64,000 nucleotides of DNA from Shewanella loihica PV-4. Lineage in GTDB: Bacteria; Pseudomonadota; Gammaproteobacteria; Enterobacterales; Shewanellaceae. Position 1 is the first letter of the stretch; the number at the start of each line of letters is the position of its first letter. The position numbers were made by a program, and so were the translations under genes. Below, piece after piece: positions 33,307 to 43,672 of this stretch. The stretch covers positions 3,472,001 through 3,536,000 of the forward strand of contig NC_009092.1 in NCBI RefSeq assembly GCF_000016065.1. Direction: 5' to 3'. The notes below the pieces were generated by a model that did not search any database, had not been told where the DNA came from, and saw nothing but the letters and a program-made list of their open reading frames with translations.

Positions 33307-33818
33307 TGGTCGACAAAGCAGATACGCTCAAGCGTCTCCTCGAAGAGACGCCGAGGGAGATGACGCCAGAGCGGGATCTCTGGCAAGGGGTCGAACTTCG
33401 CCTCGATGCGCCCAAGGATAGCCCCCGCAGCTACTGGCGTCCCATGGCAATCGCCAGCACCCTGTTGCTGGCGCTGCTGGTCGGCAAGTTGAGCCTTGGG
33501 CCAACAATGCCTGATGCCGAGAACGAGGCCCTCATTCAGACTCTGGCCGCCATTCAGGCCCAGCATAAGGCAAGCGTCGACGCACTAAGCCTGACCAAGC
33601 GAGTCGATTGGCGCAGCAGCCCATACAGCCAGCCGGTCGAGCAAGGGATAGAACAGCTAAGAGCCGCCGCCAAGGAGATCTATGAGGCGCTAAAGCTCAA
33701 CCCGACTGACAAACAGCTGTGGCAGCTTTGGCTATGGACCCAGCAACGCGAGATTGAATTAATCAAACAGGGGCAAAAACTCCCTGTCGATCGAGATACC
33801 ACAGGAGAGATGATATGA
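33306..33818 (+). CDS. Probable membrane anti-sigma factor
   Basis: The 170-residue protein has a soluble N-terminus with TPERDLWQGVELRL, a pattern common at the start of ECF anti-sigma factors, one membrane span (about residues 49-65, MAIASTLLLALLVGKLSL), and a periplasmic helical C-terminus. It lacks the zinc-binding HxxxCxxC motif of many anti-sigma proteins. The role is inferred mainly from the one-base overlap with the sigma gene and the four-base overlap (ATGA) with the next gene. Confidence 0.7.
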   Translation: MVDKADTLKRLLEETPREMTPERDLWQGVELRLDAPKDSPRSYWRPMAIASTLLLALLVGKLSLGPTMPDAENEALIQTLAAIQAQHKASVDALSLTKRVDWRSSPYSQPVEQGIEQLRAAAKEIYEALKLNPTDKQLWQLWLWTQQREIELIKQGQKLPVDRDTTGEMI

Positions 33819-34762
33819 AAATACAACTAAAAACTACCGCCCTGGCATTGCCTTTTATCTTATTAAGCCAATCTGTGCTGGCGGCGCAGAGCGTGGATAA
33901 ACGCATCGAAGTCGAAGGAGATCTGCGTCTGAACCTGGAGGTGCAGCGCGGCGAAGTCGAGATCCTCTCCTGGGATCAGGACGCCATCTCCATCACGGGC
34001 ACCTTAGATGAGCTGAGCGAAGGCCTCACGGTAGAGCAAAAGTCCGGCACCATCTCTATCGAAGATAAACTGCCCCGCCACTACTCGGGTAGCAACAAGG
34101 AGGGCTCACGCCTGACCATCAAGGTGCCAGCAAAGCTCAAGCTCAACGGCGAAGGGGTATCGGCCAACTACAGAGTGAGTAAGCTCGCCGGTGACATCAA
34201 TGTGCAGACCGTCAGCGGTAACATTAAGGCCGAAAATCTCACCGAGCAGGTGGCCATCAATACCGTCTCGGGCAACATTGTCAGCCAGGGGCTTGAAGGC
34301 AAGCTCAAGCTGGAGACAGTATCCGGCAACATCAAAGATAAACAGAGCCTCGGTAAGGTCAGCTACACCCTGGTCAGCGGTAAGCTCGAGGCCGACAGCG
34401 GCGCCGACCAGGTCTCTATCGAGCTGGTATCGGGAGATGCCAAGGTGACTTTAGATAAAGTGGACCGACTCAAGGCCCAGAGCGTCAGCGGCGATCTGAA
34501 CCTGTCGGTTTCCGCCCTGGCCACCAAGGCCAGCCTAGACAGTGTCAGCGGCGATATCAGCTTCAGCCTACCGGCGAATCTGGATGCGACCTTAGCCATC
34601 GACGGCGGCCCAAGTGGTGACATCGACAATCGCCTGAGCCAGGATAAGCCGAAACGACCTAAGTATGGTCCTGGCAGCTCGCTGCAGTTCCAGATGGGCA
34701 AAGGCAGCGCCGATATTTTGATCAACACCATCAGCGGCGATATCAATCTCAAGCAGCGCTAG
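33815..34762 (+). CDS. Exported DUF4097-type beta-repeat protein
   Basis: The 315-residue protein has a signal peptide ending SVLA (residue 23) and a mature part made of short beta repeats. Eight copies of a VSG(N/D/K) turn recur every 18-20 residues (TVSGNIKAE, TVSGNIVSQ, LVSGDAKVT, SVSGDLNLS, TISGDINLK and so on), predicted to form a right-handed beta solenoid of the DUF4097/adhesin-like type. It is the third gene of the sigma operon and may be its periplasmic or surface sensor or effector. Function is not known. Confidence 0.82.
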   Translation: MKIQLKTTALALPFILLSQSVLAAQSVDKRIEVEGDLRLNLEVQRGEVEILSWDQDAISITGTLDELSEGLTVEQKSGTISIEDKLPRHYSGSNKEGSRLTIKVPAKLKLNGEGVSANYRVSKLAGDINVQTVSGNIKAENLTEQVAINTVSGNIVSQGLEGKLKLETVSGNIKDKQSLGKVSYTLVSGKLEADSGADQVSIELVSGDAKVTLDKVDRLKAQSVSGDLNLSVSALATKASLDSVSGDISFSLPANLDATLAIDGGPSGDIDNRLSQDKPKRPKYGPGSSLQFQMGKGSADILINTISGDINLKQR

Positions 34763-34793
34763 GGCTAAGATTGACAACCCGAATCTTCGCATC

Positions 34794-34824
34794 AAAAAAG
34801 GGCCTGATATCAGGCCCTTTTGTT
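34794..34824 (+). terminator. Bidirectional terminator between the sigma operon and the lysR gene
   Basis: A GGGCCTGATATCAGGCCC palindrome flanked by six A residues on the left and T residues on the right serves both converging units. Confidence 0.88.
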
Positions 34825-34842
34825 ATTTCTCTTATCAAGTAG

Positions 34843-35763
34843 CTAAAAACCAACCGCCTTGGCGGAAGAGTGGGTCAGTAAGGAGTCGACAAACTGCTCG
34901 GCGCTGTGGCTCAAGCGACGATTCTTCATCGATACCACACTAAAGCTCGCCTTGATATTCGGTACCCCCACCACATCCAGAGCCACCAGTTCTCCCGATG
35001 CCAGCTCCTCGCGCACCGAAATATCAGGGGTAATCACCACCATGTCACACTCTTTTATGGCCGACTTGATCGGCTGAAACTGGGCATACTTCACCAAGCC
35101 CACGAAGTCATGTCTGTCTTCCTCAAACAGATCCTCAAATCTTTGCCTCAACAGCTGAGGCATGGCACTGGGCATGCCCACAGGGTAATCGCGCAGACTA
35201 GGTAAGTAGACGGTTTTCAGACGAGTCAGTGGATGATGGGGGCGGCAGCAGAAAATGGCCTGGGACTGAGGCAGGCACTGCGTGATTACATTGTCTCGCT
35301 GATCCAGTAAGGTGGCATTAGTCTCGGCGATGAACATGTCGAGTTCCCCCTTAAGCAACAGCTTGTAGAGTCGGCTCCAACTCTCGACCTTTAACTCCAG
35401 AGAGATATCCGGGTTATCGCGGATAAACCTGCCTACCGCAGGGCCAATAATACTGTTGGACGGAATGGGGCTGGCGCCGATGACCAGCTTGGCCTTTTCC
35501 AGCCCCTGTTTGGTTTTGATCTCAGATTCCAAGTATTCGAGTTGGCTGACGATCAACTCCCCCTGAGCCAATACCAAGCGGCCATATTCGGTCAGGGCAA
35601 AATGCTTCTCATCTCTGGCCAGCAGGCTGGCCCCCAGACGCTCCTCCATCTTCTGAATACTGCGAGATAATGAAGGCTGAGCTAGGTGCAGCTCATTGGC
35701 TGCCTTGCTAAAACTCTTCAACCTTGCCAGAACAATGAAGTGCCTTAAGTGTCGTAATTCCAT
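34843..35763 (-). CDS. LysR-family transcriptional regulator
   Basis: The 306-residue protein has the N-terminal winged helix-turn-helix of LysR regulators (MELRHLRHFIVLARLKSFSKAANELHLAQPSLSRSIQKMEERLGASLL) and a periplasmic-binding-protein-like effector domain from about residue 90. LysR proteins usually bind a small co-inducer and regulate a divergent gene. Here the divergent neighbour, across 635 bases, is the large subtilase, so a link is possible but not shown. Effector unknown. Confidence 0.93.
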   Translation of the reverse strand: MELRHLRHFIVLARLKSFSKAANELHLAQPSLSRSIQKMEERLGASLLARDEKHFALTEYGRLVLAQGELIVSQLEYLESEIKTKQGLEKAKLVIGASPIPSNSIIGPAVGRFIRDNPDISLELKVESWSRLYKLLLKGELDMFIAETNATLLDQRDNVITQCLPQSQAIFCCRPHHPLTRLKTVYLPSLRDYPVGMPSAMPQLLRQRFEDLFEEDRHDFVGLVKYAQFQPIKSAIKECDMVVITPDISVREELASGELVALDVVGVPNIKASFSVVSMKNRRLSHSAEQFVDSLLTHSSAKAVGF

Positions 35764-36398
35764 CTATCTCACTCTTATAGTTATTTTTATGATTGCCACA
35801 GATATGAACTTGGCCTAGTGCCGCATTGAATACAGCCTAGGCTTAATTTCTATCACTATCGCGAGACAAGAGAAATAGGGGGGGCACCTACCAAGCGCAA
35901 GACTCGGGCCTTAGGGGATACAGAAGAAAAAGATCAGCCTCCGGACAAAATTCAACCAAGACTATTTAAAACAAAAACTTAACATAATTAATGGTTAAGT
36001 ATTCGCTAATCAAATAGACAAATTGGTCGCATGCAACACAAAATTAACAATTTGTATCAGTTTGCTACCAAATGATACATACGGCAGCCTGTTATGCGAG
36101 TCGCAAACTTTCCACAAAAGTTTCTCCTCACAAACAGTTAAAACAACAAAACCCATTCATTGCAATACAAAACACTGTTCATTGAAAAATTAACAGCCTA
36201 AAAAACCAATCAACTCTCATCTCACCCTGGCGATTTAAGCTTTCTCTTTTCCTCCCCACATACCTGTTATGCATACCCCTATAGCTTTTACGCATTGGCC
36301 TGCACATCAGTAACTCAATAAAAATCGAATGGTGTACGAGTGCCTTACTTTTGCAACCAAGCCCAAGCTTTGACAATAAAAAGAAAAGGGAACAACCA
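35764..36398. other. Long AT-rich intergenic region upstream of the subtilase
   Basis: No gene is evident in these 635 bases. The middle (about 35935-36180) is clearly richer in A and T than the flanking genes. An inverted repeat GTATCA/TGATAC at 36054-36078 could be a regulator site. The region probably holds promoters for the divergent lysR and subtilase genes, but no box stands out. Confidence 0.5.
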
Positions 36399-39300
36399 AT
36401 GAAATTGAAAAAAATAAGTCTCATGACGATAGCGGCCATCTATGCCGCCGGCGTTGGCGGCGCCGCCGCGTCGAGTAATGCTGATACGCATAACATGCGC
36501 AGCATAGAGATCACCGACGCCATCCTGAAATACAATGAGGACCTGCGCGCCGGTAAACAGCGCAACGGTATCCAGAGTAGTGAATCGCTGCAACAACGTG
36601 GCAGCAACGGCAAGAACGTACACCGCGCAATTGCCACTCAGCAAAACAGCAAGGTGCCGTTCAAATTTGAGGCCGGCCTAACAGGCGAGCAGACCTATAT
36701 CGTCGAGCTCAGCGACAAGCCGGTTTCACTCTATCGCGGCGACCTGCCTAACCTGGCGGCCACCTCACCTAAGATGAGCACTGTCCCCGTGATGCTCAAT
36801 GCACGAGGCCACAACAAGGTCGATATGAGTAGTCGTGCGGTGAAGCAATACACCAACTACCTCGCCGACAAACAGACTCAGGTACTGTCTCAGATCAGTG
36901 CCACAGTAGGTGGTAATGTCGAGGTGAAGCAACGATATAGCCTGGCCTTTAACGGCATGGCAATGCGCATGACCCAAGATCAAGCCGCTCGTGTGGCTGC
37001 ACTGCCAGGCATTCGCAATGTCAGCCTGGAAAAAATGTATGAGTTGCACACAGACGTGGGACCTAAACATATCGGCGCCGATGGCATGTGGATGGGCACG
37101 GCAGCAGACGATAAGTATAAGGGCGAAGGCATAGTGGTCGGCGTACTGGATACGGGGATCAACACAGATCATCCATCGTTCGCCGCCGTCGCCGGTGATG
37201 GCTACGTGCACCAGATGCCTGCACGTTACAGTCACTATCTAGGTGACTGTGAAAAGGCCGAATTTGCCAGCATGTGTAACGATAAGCTAATCGGGGTACG
37301 CTCGTACGAGGCGATCACAGATAGCTATCTCGATCCTATCTTCCAGCCAGATATCCCAAGTTGGCAGGTCGAGGATCCTAAGCGTCCTCAAAACGGTGAA
37401 GACTACAACGGCCATGGCTCACACACCTCCTCGACCGCAGCGGGTAACGAGCTTTCAGATGTCGACTATGTGGTAGCTTCACTTGGCGAAACCGGCGACG
37501 GTATTCCTACTGGACTCAAATTCAGCAAGATCTCAGGCGTCGCGCCTCGTGCCAACGTCATCATGTATCAGGTCTGTTATCCGGGTGATGGCAGCTTTGG
37601 CGACAGCTATGCTGGTTGTAAGGGCTCTGCCTTGCTTGCAGCTATCGATGATGCCATCGCCGATGGCGTGGATGTGATCAACTACTCTATCGGGACTACC
37701 TTCGGCACATTCCCGTGGGACGATCCTATGGAGCTGGGCTTCCTGGCCGCCCGTGAAGCAGGCATCTCAGTGTCGGCCTCTGCGGGTAACTCCTACATGC
37801 CACAGTATGCCTCTCAGGCACGCGGCGCCATCGATCACTTCTCGCCTTGGCTCACCTCGGTAGCGGCCACCACGCATGGCCGTGTTATTGCCGTCGAGGG
37901 TAAGATGCTGACCAATGCCACGGGCGGCGATCAGCCACTTAGCAACCTGGAAGGCTCGGGGATCACCGAAGCTTACACAGGCCCAGTTGTCGAGGCCAAG
38001 GCCTATGGCAGCGAGTATGAGATGTGTAACGAGCCCTTCCCAGCCGGTTTCTTTGATGCCGACCCAGAAGGCAATCCCTATGCCACCGCACCAATCGTCG
38101 TCTGTAAGCGCGGCGATATCGCCCGTGTAAGCAAGGCAGTAAATGTTCAGGCCGGTGGCGCTGGCGGCTTTATCCTGTGGAACCCAGGATATTCAGATCC
38201 GACCCATAACGACCCTTACGTCATCCCTGGCATCAACATCGACTATGGCAGCTACTATGGCAACAGCGATAACGGTTATTACGGCCTGCAAAGCTGGCTC
38301 GCCGCAGGTAGCGGTCACACCCTGACCATCACCGCATCTGAGGTCAGCACTAAAGAAGGTACCGCCGACTATGTTGCCGACTTCTCGTCTCGCGGCCCCA
38401 ACCTGGAAGCGCCAGATGTAATGTCACCTAACCTTGCCGCTCCAGGTGTGAATATTTACGCCGCTTGGGCCGATGAGATGCCATTCACCACCCAAGGCAT
38501 GCCTGCCGACTACGCTGCCATCAGCGGTACCTCTATGGCAGCCCCACACGTTGCCGGTGCCATGGCGCTGCTGACTCAGGCGCATCCTGACTGGACACCT
38601 GCGCAGATCCAATCGGCGCTGATGACCACTGCATCACTGGAAGGCGTCACACGCGCTCGTGACGGTAATCCTTACGACCCAGTCGCGGCGGGCTTCAGCG
38701 ACGCGGGTAGCGGGGTGATCAACGTATCACGCGCCAACAACGCTCCACTGCTTCTGGATGAAAGCGTCGACAACTATCGCGCCGCCAACCCTAAGAATGG
38801 TGGCAACATTCACACCCTGAACCTGCCTTACTTCTATCACGATAGCTGTGCTGGCACCTGTACCTGGATGCGTACGGTAACCGCAACCCAAGACGGTACC
38901 TGGACGGTTGAGGCAACGCCTAACGAGATGGAAGGCGCACAGATGCTGGAACTTGAGGTATCGCCTAAGACCTTTACCCTCAAGGCCGGAGAGTCTCAGG
39001 CAATCAGCCTCAAGGCTAAGATCCTCGAAGTCGAAGCCATTGGCGCCGACTCTTCGCAGATCCAGCTGACAGGTAGCGTTAAGCTGACGCCGAGCGACAG
39101 CAGCAAGCCGATGCAGCATCTGCCGGTTGGGGTCCGCTATAAGGGCGACACCTTGCCTAACGAGGTCTCTGGCATCATACATCGCCAACAGGGCCACAAC
39201 CTGACACCAGAGCTCCATACCAAAGAGGTACAATCGCTAAACTCACGTGTCTATGGCCTCACCAAAGGTGAGCGTCACGACGCCGAGCTTAAGCGCGCCG

Positions 39301-41378
39301 ACGTCAGACTCTACTCAGACGGCTACACACGCCAAGAGATTGAGGATGGCGGCGCCAAGGTTATCTTCTTCGATGTGCCCGAAGGCACCAAGCGCGTCGT
39401 GTGGGAAGTCCTTTCGGCACCGAAACACGCCTATACCTCGATAGACTTAGGTATGGATGTAAACGGTGACGAGGATATCCAATGGTTAGACGAAGCCATC
39501 TGTTTCTCACAGACAGACAATGGTGACTTCTGCGCCATCAATAACCCTATGCCGGGTCGCTATTGGGCCATCGCCGCCAACTGGAAATGGGAGTATGAGG
39601 ACGAGAAGAACCTAGCCGATCCATTCGAGCTAAGCCTTGCCGTGGTAGGCGACGCTGATACTGGCAACCTGACCGTCGAAGGGCCTGCTACCAATGACGG
39701 CATGACTCCATATCAACTGAAGCTCAACTACAATCTGCCTGGCGCAGAGGAAGGTGATGTCTACTACGGCATGGTCGGTTTGGGAAGTGATGAGTATAAC
39801 GACACTAACCTAGGTGACTTTGCGGTCAAGCTAATGCACATGGGCAGTGACACCAATATCAGCGCCTCGCAAACGGCAGCCAAAGAGGGTGACATCCTAG
39901 ATTTCGTCGTCGAACTGGCGCCTAACCTGCTTGGTGGTGAGCGTGCGTTTACCTTCAACACTCAGCTGAGCGAAGGCTTGGTACTGATGCCAGACTCTAT
40001 CTCTGTGGGCGGTATAGGCAACTATAGCGAAGGCATGACGGTCGAAGGCAACAGCATAGCAATCGCGGCGGCGCAGCCATCTTCGAGCGAGATGAAACGC
40101 CACTATGTATTTACCACCAACCTCACAGATGAGACCTGTCGAGTGCCCTATGGGGAAGATGGCAGCTTCTACGATCTGCCTTCTCAAGGATCTCAGCCCA
40201 TAGGTCTGTCTGGAAGATCGAATCAGACACTATTGATCCCACTCAGTGCCAACGGCTTACCCCATGTGCCACTGTATGGTAACCCTGAAGTGTTTGGACA
40301 GGACGTGTTAGCCATCTCGCCATTCGGCTATGTGCAGTTTGACCCAATGCCAGACTTCTGGAACTACAACCTGGAATTTAACGATATCTTCCAGGGCTTC
40401 CCAGACACTATGGTGGCACCACTATGGCGCGGCGATGTGAGAATGCCGCAGACCATGTTCAACTGGAATACGGGTCGCTATGAGCATGCTGTTTATGCGG
40501 TGATCACCAATAAGCACTACATCTTCCAGTGGGATGGTGGTGAGGAGTGGAACTCCTTCCTCAGCGGTAACGATACGCCTGATCCGGATGCTAAGTTCAA
40601 CATTCAGACTATCGTCGCAACTGACATCAGCTTCGATGAGGCAAGCCCCGAGATCATCTTCGCCTATGAAACCTTAGACACAAAGAACGATCAGTTCGGT
40701 TCTGTCGGTCTACACGGTTACTGGGGTGAGCGCGCCACCTTCGGCCCTGCAGGAGGTTGGCTGAACGATGGCTTTGCCTATAAGGATGTCGATGAGAAGA
40801 TCAGCTCAGGCACTGTTGTCTGCGCCGATTATCGCGGCCCAGAGCAGTCAAAGGTATCACTCAAGTTCTCGGCGCGTGTGTCGGCAAATGCCGTCGGCGC
40901 TAGCAACTATGTGAAAGTCGATACTCAGTATGCAGACTCAGAGTTGGTGACGGTAACCCATGAGGTCTCTAGCCCATCGAATATCAGCGTGGCAGCCATT
41001 GCCGACATGATGATGGAAGAGAACACCACGCTGGAAGGCATCACTGTTACCTACAACGATGTTAAAGGCACAGCCAACGGCATCATGGTATCGGGTGAGC
41101 ACATCACGGCAACTGTGGATGGCAACAGCTTCAGTATCACACCTGATGCCGACTGGTATGGTGAGACCCTGGTAACGGTAACCGTACACGATATGGCCTA
41201 CCCATCTGACGCCGCGTCCACCAGCTTCATGCTGACGGTGAACTCAGACGGTGTTGAGCCAACGCCTCCGGCGCCAGAAACCCCAGATCAGGGCGGTGAC
41301 TCTGACTCGGGCGGTAGCCTTGGCTTCCTAGCTCTAGGCCTACTGGGTCTAATCGCCGGACGCCGTAAGCTGCACTAA
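36399..41378 (+). CDS. Large secreted S8 subtilisin-like protease with GlyGly-CTERM tail
   Basis: This 1659-residue serine protease has a signal peptide (to about residue 25), an inhibitor I9-type propeptide beginning TYIVELSDKPV, and a subtilase domain with catalytic Asp251 (DTGINTDHP), His339 (NGHGSHT) and Ser712 (SGTSMAAPH). A protease-associated domain is inserted between His and Ser (around APIVVCKRGDIARV). Long beta-rich domains follow, then a Pro/Asp/Gly linker and the terminal GGSLGFLALGLLGLIAGRRK, a GlyGly-CTERM signal cut by rhombosortase and used with type II secretion. ATG 36399 has AAAAGGGAAC upstream; the frame extends to 36351 without a site. Confidence 0.93.
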   Translation: MKLKKISLMTIAAIYAAGVGGAAASSNADTHNMRSIEITDAILKYNEDLRAGKQRNGIQSSESLQQRGSNGKNVHRAIATQQNSKVPFKFEAGLTGEQTYIVELSDKPVSLYRGDLPNLAATSPKMSTVPVMLNARGHNKVDMSSRAVKQYTNYLADKQTQVLSQISATVGGNVEVKQRYSLAFNGMAMRMTQDQAARVAALPGIRNVSLEKMYELHTDVGPKHIGADGMWMGTAADDKYKGEGIVVGVLDTGINTDHPSFAAVAGDGYVHQMPARYSHYLGDCEKAEFASMCNDKLIGVRSYEAITDSYLDPIFQPDIPSWQVEDPKRPQNGEDYNGHGSHTSSTAAGNELSDVDYVVASLGETGDGIPTGLKFSKISGVAPRANVIMYQVCYPGDGSFGDSYAGCKGSALLAAIDDAIADGVDVINYSIGTTFGTFPWDDPMELGFLAAREAGISVSASAGNSYMPQYASQARGAIDHFSPWLTSVAATTHGRVIAVEGKMLTNATGGDQPLSNLEGSGITEAYTGPVVEAKAYGSEYEMCNEPFPAGFFDADPEGNPYATAPIVVCKRGDIARVSKAVNVQAGGAGGFILWNPGYSDPTHNDPYVIPGINIDYGSYYGNSDNGYYGLQSWLAAGSGHTLTITASEVSTKEGTADYVADFSSRGPNLEAPDVMSPNLAAPGVNIYAAWADEMPFTTQGMPADYAAISGTSMAAPHVAGAMALLTQAHPDWTPAQIQSALMTTASLEGVTRARDGNPYDPVAAGFSDAGSGVINVSRANNAPLLLDESVDNYRAANPKNGGNIHTLNLPYFYHDSCAGTCTWMRTVTATQDGTWTVEATPNEMEGAQMLELEVSPKTFTLKAGESQAISLKAKILEVEAIGADSSQIQLTGSVKLTPSDSSKPMQHLPVGVRYKGDTLPNEVSGIIHRQQGHNLTPELHTKEVQSLNSRVYGLTKGERHDAELKRADVRLYSDGYTRQEIEDGGAKVIFFDVPEGTKRVVWEVLSAPKHAYTSIDLGMDVNGDEDIQWLDEAICFSQTDNGDFCAINNPMPGRYWAIAANWKWEYEDEKNLADPFELSLAVVGDADTGNLTVEGPATNDGMTPYQLKLNYNLPGAEEGDVYYGMVGLGSDEYNDTNLGDFAVKLMHMGSDTNISASQTAAKEGDILDFVVELAPNLLGGERAFTFNTQLSEGLVLMPDSISVGGIGNYSEGMTVEGNSIAIAAAQPSSSEMKRHYVFTTNLTDETCRVPYGEDGSFYDLPSQGSQPIGLSGRSNQTLLIPLSANGLPHVPLYGNPEVFGQDVLAISPFGYVQFDPMPDFWNYNLEFNDIFQGFPDTMVAPLWRGDVRMPQTMFNWNTGRYEHAVYAVITNKHYIFQWDGGEEWNSFLSGNDTPDPDAKFNIQTIVATDISFDEASPEIIFAYETLDTKNDQFGSVGLHGYWGERATFGPAGGWLNDGFAYKDVDEKISSGTVVCADYRGPEQSKVSLKFSARVSANAVGASNYVKVDTQYADSELVTVTHEVSSPSNISVAAIADMMMEENTTLEGITVTYNDVKGTANGIMVSGEHITATVDGNSFSITPDADWYGETLVTVTVHDMAYPSDAASTSFMLTVNSDGVEPTPPAPETPDQGGDSDSGGSLGFLALGLLGLIAGRRKLH

Positions 41379-41408
41379 GCGTCCAACTATTTAGTTCGAC
41401 CTTGTCTT

Positions 41409-41435
41409 TGGGCCCTCTTTGAGGGCCCTTTTTTA
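41409..41435 (+). terminator. Terminator after the subtilase gene
   Basis: GGGCCCTC/GAGGGCCC stem with a three-base loop followed by six T residues. Confidence 0.9.
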
Positions 41436-41459
41436 TGCCACCTTAAATTGGCAAAACCA

Positions 41460-41693
41460 CTAGTTCATGCCGTGGCAATCACTGCACTCTTTGATGGTCA
41501 GCTCTGGGGTATGCACCTCTGCATCGGGGGCATGGGCATCCTTCATGGCGTGACAATCGTTACAGCTTGCCAACGTGGCCTCTGACTCAGTATGCATGGT
41601 CAGGTCGATAGGCTCATGGCAATCTTTACAATCCATGCCAACGGCGGCGCCAGCAAATAGCAGGCCGGCGGCTAGGGTGATCAATGTTTTCAT
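41460..41693 (-). CDS. Small triheme periplasmic cytochrome c
   Basis: The 77-residue precursor has a signal peptide (MKTLITLAAGLLFAGAAVG) and three CxxCH haem-binding motifs, CKDCH, CNDCH and CSDCH, in about 57 mature residues. Extra His residues (MHTES, DAHAPDAEVHTPE) could be distal haem ligands. It resembles the cytochrome c3-like haem domains found in Shewanella fumarate reductase and small tetrahaem cytochromes, but has only three sites. It should carry electrons in the periplasm. ATG 41693 is chosen for the signal peptide and GGAG site; the frame is open to 41819. Confidence 0.85.
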   Translation of the reverse strand: MKTLITLAAGLLFAGAAVGMDCKDCHEPIDLTMHTESEATLASCNDCHAMKDAHAPDAEVHTPELTIKECSDCHGMN

Positions 41694-41927
41694 CTCGGGC
41701 TCCTGGTTTTGGCAAGTCAAACAACTAAAAAGCTTACATTCAAAGGCTTGCCGCCTGGTATGGCCAAAGCGGGCAAGATCCAAGGCGCAGCAAGCTATCC
41801 GGCGAGCATTACCAGCCAAGATTAAGCCAAACTTAAAAAAGCAATCACGATGAAAGAAGTGCCGACAGGATCATAGGCTTAAATAACGCTTTGTGATCCA
41901 AAGCAAAATTTCATCTTGTATAAGACA

Positions 41928-41957
41928 CAAAAAAGCCGCCCTGAGGCGGCTTTTTTA
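41928..41957 (-). terminator. Bidirectional terminator after the malic enzyme gene
   Basis: AAGCCGCCCTGAGGCGGCTT flanked by A residues on one side and T residues on the other, 27 bases past the malic enzyme stop. Confidence 0.9.
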
Positions 41958-41983
41958 AAGCGCAAACGGCTAAGCCAAAGAGG

Positions 41984-43672
41984 TTAGAAAGAGGTGCGCT
42001 TATAACGGCGATATTCCGCCGTCCAGAAGTTATCTTCGATCGCCTGCATCAGTAGCTCGTCGCTGGCTGGCAGCGCATGTCCCTGCTCGATGGCAACCTT
42101 GCCCACCGCGAAGGCGATATGCTTACTGACCGAGTGAATATCTTCCAGTGCCGGCAGCAAAGATCCCTCTCCGTCCTTCGCCAAGGGCGAGCACTCAGCC
42201 AGGGCGCGGCTTGAGGCCATCAGCATCTCGTTGCTGACGCGCTTAGCACCAGAGGCCAGCACGCCCAGACCAATCCCAGGGAAGATATAGCTGTTGTTAC
42301 ACTGGGCGATCTCATAGGTCTGCTCCTCGATCACCACAGGCTCGAACGGGCTGCCGGTTGCCACCAGCGCCTGACCCTTGGTCCAGTGCAGAATATCTTT
42401 CGGCGTCGCCTCGACGCGGCTAGTCGGGTTAGACAGCGGGAAGATGATCGGGCGTTCACAGTGAGTGTGCATCGCCTTGATGATCTCTTCGCTGAACAGA
42501 CCCGGCGCGCCAGATACCCCGATCAGCACGGTAGGCTTACCATTGTGCATCACATCCAATAGCGAGATGTTCTCACTCTCAGTGTTCCAGCCCTCGACCT
42601 TGGCCACCTGCTGCGCCAGATTCTGTTGGAAAGGCAGCAGGTTAGGCATGTTGTCTTGCAGCAGTCCCCAGCGGTCTACCATGAATACCTGCTGGCGTGC
42701 CTGCTCGTCGCTAATGCCTTCTGACACCATCTGGGCGATGATCGCCTCGGCAATACCACAACCTGCACTGCCGGCGCCTAAGAAGGCGATGCGCTGCTGA
42801 CTCAGCTTACTGTCCGCCGCCTGACAGGCCGCCAGCAAGGAGCCAACTGTCACCGCCGCGGTGCCCTGAATGTCGTCGTTAAAGCAGCAGTATCTGTCCT
42901 TGTAACGCTCAAGCAGCGGCATGGCGTTCTTCTGAGCGAAGTCTTCAAACTGGATCAAAGCATCCGGCCAACGTCTATGTACCGCCTCCATGAAGGCCTC
43001 GACAAACTCGGCATACTCTTCGCCGCCGATACGCTGATTACGCCAGCCCATATACATAGGATCTTCCAGCAGATGCGGGTTATCTGTACCCACGTCTAAG
43101 GTGATAGGCAAGGTATAGGCCGGGCTGATACCGCCACAGCTGGTGTAGAGCGACAGCTTACCGATAGGAATACCCATGCCGCCGATCCCCTGGTCGCCCA
43201 GACCCAAGATACGCTCACCATCGGTCACAACGATGATCTTCACCTTCTGACGGGTCGAGTTATTGAGGATGTCGTCGATGCGATCCTTGTTGGGATAGGA
43301 GATAAACAGGCCGCGGTTACGACGATAGTTTTTCGAGAAACGCTCACAAGCCAGGCCAACCGTCGGCGTGTAGATGATGGGCATCATCTCGGTAATATGA
43401 TTCTGCAGCAGACGGTAGTACAGGGTCTCGTTGGTATCCTGAATGTTACGCAGATAGATATGACGATCGAGATCGTTGCCGAAGTTCTTGTACTGATCGT
43501 AGGCGCGCGATGCCTGTTCTTCGATGGTCTCGATCACATGAGGCAGCAGGCCCTCTAGGTTAAAGAAGATACGCTCCTCTTCGGTGAAGGCACTTCCCTT
43601 GTTGATCAAGGGGGCTTCAAGAATGGCAGGGCCGGCAAAAGGAAGATATAGCGGGCGTTTATTATCGTCCAT
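41984..43672 (-). CDS. maeA: NAD-dependent malic enzyme
   Basis: MaeA oxidatively decarboxylates malate to pyruvate with NAD. The 562-residue protein has the length of E. coli SfcA. Features seen are [26 protein letters not shown] with the catalytic Tyr, [28 protein letters not shown], the metal-site FEDFAQ and [12 protein letters not shown], and the Rossmann motif [18 protein letters not shown] 43672 is preceded by AAAAGG; the frame continues upstream to 43792 but that extension is basic, unlike the family, and is unlikely to be translated. Confidence 0.96.
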   Translation of the reverse strand: MDDNKRPLYLPFAGPAILEAPLINKGSAFTEEERIFFNLEGLLPHVIETIEEQASRAYDQYKNFGNDLDRHIYLRNIQDTNETLYYRLLQNHITEMMPIIYTPTVGLACERFSKNYRRNRGLFISYPNKDRIDDILNNSTRQKVKIIVVTDGERILGLGDQGIGGMGIPIGKLSLYTSCGGISPAYTLPITLDVGTDNPHLLEDPMYMGWRNQRIGGEEYAEFVEAFMEAVHRRWPDALIQFEDFAQKNAMPLLERYKDRYCCFNDDIQGTAAVTVGSLLAACQAADSKLSQQRIAFLGAGSAGCGIAEAIIAQMVSEGISDEQARQQVFMVDRWGLLQDNMPNLLPFQQNLAQQVAKVEGWNTESENISLLDVMHNGKPTVLIGVSGAPGLFSEEIIKAMHTHCERPIIFPLSNPTSRVEATPKDILHWTKGQALVATGSPFEPVVIEEQTYEIAQCNNSYIFPGIGLGVLASGAKRVSNEMLMASSRALAECSPLAKDGEGSLLPALEDIHSVSKHIAFAVGKVAIEQGHALPASDELLMQAIEDNFWTAEYRRYKRTSF

